In this document: positions 5,578-7,448 of the stretch, in pieces
Numbering within the stretch: the first letter of the stretch is position 1
Layout of the letters: the number at the start of each line of letters is the position of its first letter
Source of the DNA: DATBFX01 sp036558305
GTDB taxonomy: Bacteria > Chloroflexota > Chloroflexia > Thermomicrobiales > UBA6265
Assembly: GCA_036558305.1 (NCBI GenBank)
Contig: DATBFX010000331.1
Coordinates: 1-7,448 of the forward strand
Direction of reading: 5' to 3'
Length of the DNA: 7,448 bases
The notes under the pieces: model-generated
Databases searched by the model: none
Told to the model about the DNA's origin: nothing
What the model saw: only the letters and a program-made list of their open reading frames with translations
Program-made: the position numbers and the translations under genes

Positions 5578-6120
5578 CTAGTAGCGGTCTCGCCGGCCGT
5601 AGCCCGCGGCGCTGCTCGCCGCGGCGGAGCCGTGCTCGAGGACGCGGACCTGCTCGGCCCGTGCGCCTTTCGGCCCGCTGCCGAGGCGGAACTCGACGCG
5701 GTCGCCGGGGTACAGCCCCTCGTACGGGGCCGCCGACCGGTGGACGAAGACGTCGTCGCCGCCGGCGTCCTGCTCGATGAAGCCGAAACCCTTCTCGCTG
5801 TCGTACCGCTTGACCGTCCCCGTCGCCAGCGGCAACGTCGACGGATCGACCGTGGAGCGACTGCCGCCGCCGCTGCCGCCGTATCCACCGCCGCCACCGC
5901 GCCGTCCCTCGGACGGATTCGGGTTGCGCTCGGTGACGCTGATGTTCTCGGCGTTCGCGCCCTTCAGCCCGTAGCCGACTTCGAATTCGACCTTGTCACC
6001 CTCGTTGAGGATGTCGCCGTTCAGCGCGGACCGGTGGACGAAAATGTCGTCGCCGCCCTCGCGCGCGATAAACCCAAACCCCTTTTCGGGGTCGTACCAT
6101 TTGACCGTACCGCTTGCCAC
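5578..6120 (-). CDS. tandem cold-shock-domain protein (two CSDs)
   Basis: A 180-residue single-stranded nucleic-acid-binding protein with two cold-shock (OB-fold) domains. CSD1 spans about residues 3-64: GTVKWYDPEKGFGFI carries RNP1 at 13-18 and DDIFVHRSAL carries RNP2. A Gly-rich linker (about 72-88) leads to CSD2 at about 99-162: GTVKRYDSEKGFGFI and DDVFVHRSAA. The tail ends in YGRRDRY. Ordinary bacterial Csp proteins are about 65-70 residues with one domain, so this is a fused duplication. R105 in CSD2 replaces the conserved Trp seen as W8 in CSD1. The start is a GTG at 6120, placed directly before the normal Csp N-terminus, with CGGAG 6 bases upstream. The frame is open beyond it, but the extra residues are unlike any Csp. 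It has its own promoter and terminator. A likely role is RNA chaperone or transcript anti-structuring. Confidence 0.93.
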   Translation of the reverse strand: MASGTVKWYDPEKGFGFIAREGGDDIFVHRSALNGDILNEGDKVEFEVGYGLKGANAENISVTERNPNPSEGRRGGGGGYGGSGGGSRSTVDPSTLPLATGTVKRYDSEKGFGFIEQDAGGDDVFVHRSAAPYEGLYPGDRVEFRLGSGPKGARAEQVRVLEHGSAAASSAAGYGRRDRY

Positions 6121-6236
6121 AACGAACTCCGTGTGTTGTTTTCCGGCCAGACGCCGGTGCCCCCCAGGTTGAATCGCCGACGACGTGGGGGCAGGACCTA
6201 CGCCGACCAGGGTCCAGGTTGGACCAACGGTGAGCA

Positions 6237-6266
6237 AGTATATCAGGAATCGTGCACGCGTGCCAC
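6237..6266 (-). promoter_or_regulatory. promoter of the cold-shock gene
   Basis: On the - strand TATACT (6242-6237) is preceded by TGA, forming an extended -10 (TGnTATACT). GTGGCA (6266-6261) lies 18 bases upstream and matches TTGACA at 4 of 6 positions. The predicted leader is about 110 bases, in keeping with the long 5' UTRs known for cold-shock genes. Regulation by leader folding is possible but not shown. Confidence 0.6.
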
Positions 6267-6384
6267 CACGACAATAAACGCCAAACGCCGTCTCCGGCTC
6301 CTTTTCGCGTGAGTTCCCGAACGCTGCTCCCGTTTTGTTGCATGCCGCCTCGGCGGCCCGATGGCTGCCGGGTCGCCACCGGCG

Positions 6385-7062
6385 CTAGACGCTCGTCGCC
6401 CCGTCGTCGTCCTCCGCCAGAATCCGATACAGCGACCGCCGCGTGTTGGTCATCAGGTCCTTCGCCCGCGCCACCTGCGCCGCGTTGCCCACCTGCGCCA
6501 CCTGGATCACCGCCCCCGCCACTTGCCCGATCAGCATTCGCAACTCCATCGCCAACGCCCCCTCCTCCGTGTCGACGCCCTGCGCCGCCGTCTCCCACGG
6601 CGCCGCCGTGTCCGCCAGCGCCTTGACCGTCCCCTGCCCCTCCTCCGTCAACCGGAACACCCGCTTTCCGTCCGTCTCCTCGGCCCGGACCAACCCCTCG
6701 TCCTCCAGTTGCTGCAACGCCGGATAGACCGACCCCGGACTCGGTCGCCAGACGCCGCCGCTCCGCTCGGTCAACTCCTGGATGATCTGGTACCCGTTAC
6801 GCGGTTCCTCCGCCAGCAACCGCAACACCGCCGTCCGCACGTCGCCGCGCCCCACCTTCGGCCCCGGCCCGAACATGCCGCCGCGGTCGAACGGGCCGAA
6901 CGGGAAGCCGCCTCGCGGACCGCCGAACCCGAACGCCCCGTGCCGTCCCCGACCGTGGTGGCGACCGGGACCGCCCGCCATCCCCATCCGCTCCTCGTAC
7001 TGCTGACCGTCGTGCCCGGGCCGGTCGAACCACCGGCGGGAGTGCCTCTGCGCGTGTGCCAT
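6385..7062 (-). CDS. PadR family transcriptional regulator with Gly/His-rich N-terminal extension
   Basis: A 225-residue DNA-binding regulator. Residues about 72-145 form the PadR winged helix-turn-helix: VRTAVLRLLAEEPRNGYQI, then the diagnostic PSPGSVYPALQQLEDEGLV (108-125), and wing residues GKRVFRLTEEG. A helical C-terminal region (about 165-216) is the probable dimer domain. The first ~68 residues are low-complexity and rich in Gly, Arg, Phe and His (six His in the first 41), longer than the core family but seen in other high-GC PadR proteins. The ATG at 7062 has GGAGG 7 bases upstream (7070-7074 on the + strand). The gene is divergent from the cytochrome P450, with 150 bases between start codons. 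PadR proteins usually repress neighbouring genes and themselves, so P450 is the natural target candidate. The inducer is unknown. Confidence 0.93.
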   Translation of the reverse strand: MAHAQRHSRRWFDRPGHDGQQYEERMGMAGGPGRHHGRGRHGAFGFGGPRGGFPFGPFDRGGMFGPGPKVGRGDVRTAVLRLLAEEPRNGYQIIQELTERSGGVWRPSPGSVYPALQQLEDEGLVRAEETDGKRVFRLTEEGQGTVKALADTAAPWETAAQGVDTEEGALAMELRMLIGQVAGAVIQVAQVGNAAQVARAKDLMTNTRRSLYRILAEDDDGATSV

Positions 7063-7101
7063 TGTTCAACCTCCTCGATCTCGTTCGGTCACGTTGCAAA
7101 C

Positions 7102-7130
7102 ACGATATATCGCGATCAAGTCGTTGTCAA
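7102..7130 (-). promoter_or_regulatory. padR-type gene promoter with overlapping palindromic operator candidate
   Basis: On the - strand a perfect consensus -35, TTGACA, occupies 7130-7125. Possible -10 boxes are TATCGT (7107-7102, 17-base spacing) or TATATC (7109-7104, 15-base spacing). The -10 area is occupied by the palindrome CGATATATCG (7103-7112), which overlaps a second palindrome, ATCGCGAT (7109-7116). A palindrome on a regulator's own -10 suggests autorepression. The hexamer and palindromes are seen; binding by this PadR is inferred. Confidence 0.6.
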
Positions 7131-7131
7131 G

Positions 7132-7158
7132 CCCCGACGCTTCGGTCACCGGTCGGGG
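7132..7158. promoter_or_regulatory. nested inverted repeat in the PadR/P450 intergenic region
   Basis: CCCCGAC (7132-7138) is the exact reverse complement of GTCGGGG (7152-7158). Inside, CGGT (7143-7146) pairs with ACCG (7148-7151). The element lies immediately upstream of the P450 -10 box, over the expected -35 position, and just upstream of the divergent TTGACA. It is a candidate operator or activator site for either gene. Confidence 0.45.
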
Positions 7159-7164
7159 AGACGC

Positions 7165-7170
7165 TATACT
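7165..7170 (+). promoter_or_regulatory. candidate -10 box for the cytochrome P450 gene
   Basis: TATACT lies 42 bases before the P450 ATG. The region 17-18 bases upstream shows no good -35 hexamer and is instead covered by an inverted repeat. This would suit a promoter that depends on an activator or is controlled by a repressor. Confidence 0.5.
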
Positions 7171-7212
7171 GCCGGTCCGAGCCGATCGACTCCGGATTCC
7201 GGGAGGGATGCC

Positions 7213-7448
7213 ATGACCCGTGCTGGGCAGAGCAGCGACGCCGCGGTCGGCGCGGCCGCCTCCGTCGCCCCACCCCGCTTCAACCCCTACCGACCCGAAT
7301 TCCGCCGCGATCCCTATCCCACCTACCACCGCTTTCGTGATGCCGACCCGGTCAACTGGGGCGACGCTCCCGGTCTCGGCTCGGAAGGATGCTGGTATCT
7401 CTTTCGATACGCCGACGTCCTCGGCCTGCTCCGCGATCCCCGCGTGGG
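7213..7448 (+). CDS. cytochrome P450, N-terminal part (3' end outside window)
   Basis: The first 78 residues of a soluble bacterial cytochrome P450, a heme monooxygenase. FNPYRPEFRRDPYPTYHRFRDADPVNW (about residues 23-49), followed by WYLFRYADVLGLLRDPRV, is the standard N-terminal pattern of class I bacterial P450s. The window ends before the oxygen-binding helix and the heme Cys, so function and integrity cannot be judged. The ATG has GGGAGGG at 7201-7207. An out-of-frame ATG at 7208 is ignored. About 20 Ala/Ser-rich residues precede the conserved part, a little longer than usual. There is no transmembrane segment, so it should be cytosolic and need ferredoxin/reductase partners. The divergent PadR regulator next to it is the likely controller. 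Substrate unknown. Confidence 0.9.
   Translation, partial: MTRAGQSSDAAVGAAASVAPPRFNPYRPEFRRDPYPTYHRFRDADPVNWGDAPGLGSEGCWYLFRYADVLGLLRDPRV

Noticed and set aside
6121..6237. Extended start for the cold-shock protein using an upstream codon
   Set aside because: It would begin within the predicted leader near the -10 box; the GTG at 6120 gives the exact Csp N-terminus with a ribosome-binding site.
6271..6300. Possible terminator for the PadR gene on the - strand
   Set aside because: Only a 4-bp stem with an interrupted T-rich tail; not stable enough to call.

Overview
The window is about 7.4 kb of very GC-rich bacterial DNA whose genes strongly prefer codons ending in G or C. The gene content is tandem Uma2 nucleases, a secreted cupin protein with TSP3 repeats, a double cold-shock-domain protein, a PadR regulator with a Gly/His-rich N-terminus and a cytochrome P450. 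TACAAT/TATACT -10 boxes and GC-rich intergenic repeats also occur. Together these fit a Chloroflexota (Thermomicrobia-like) chromosome best. That placement is an inference from gene style and was not tested by phylogeny.

Left part, + strand: two adjacent Uma2-family endonuclease-like genes. The first is cut by the window edge, and their 3' ends are nearly identical. Next come an HpcH/HpaI-type class II aldolase (1235-2068) and an NAD-type D-2-hydroxyacid dehydrogenase (2259-3212). They could act in sequence on sugar-acid or 2-oxo-acid intermediates. A 175-bp structured GC-rich repeat separates them and also supplies the dehydrogenase's ribosome-binding region. A second repeat, with a perfect 23-bp inverted pair, follows the dehydrogenase. 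After it is a secreted two-cupin-like protein with a Thr/Pro linker and calcium-type TSP3 repeats (3379-4425).

Middle: 4426-4930 holds no intact gene. It contains the C-terminal half of a DUF3368/PIN-domain (VapC-like) gene on the - strand, ended by a stop exactly where an AT-rich patch begins.

Right part, mostly - strand: a VOC/glyoxalase-fold protein (5326-4931), a tandem cold-shock-domain protein with a clear intrinsic terminator and promoter (6120-5578), and a PadR-family repressor (7062-6385). The PadR gene is divergent from a cytochrome P450 (7213 onward, cut by the right edge). The roughly 150-bp PadR/P450 intergenic region carries a consensus -35, overlapping palindromes and a nested inverted repeat, as expected of a shared operator region.

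I see no phage, CRISPR array, tRNA, rRNA or intact insertion sequence. Nothing here is convincingly a new multi-gene system. The most unusual points are the repeat placed between aldolase and dehydrogenase, the mosaic Uma2 pair, the decayed PIN gene at a composition break, and the PadR/P450 control region.
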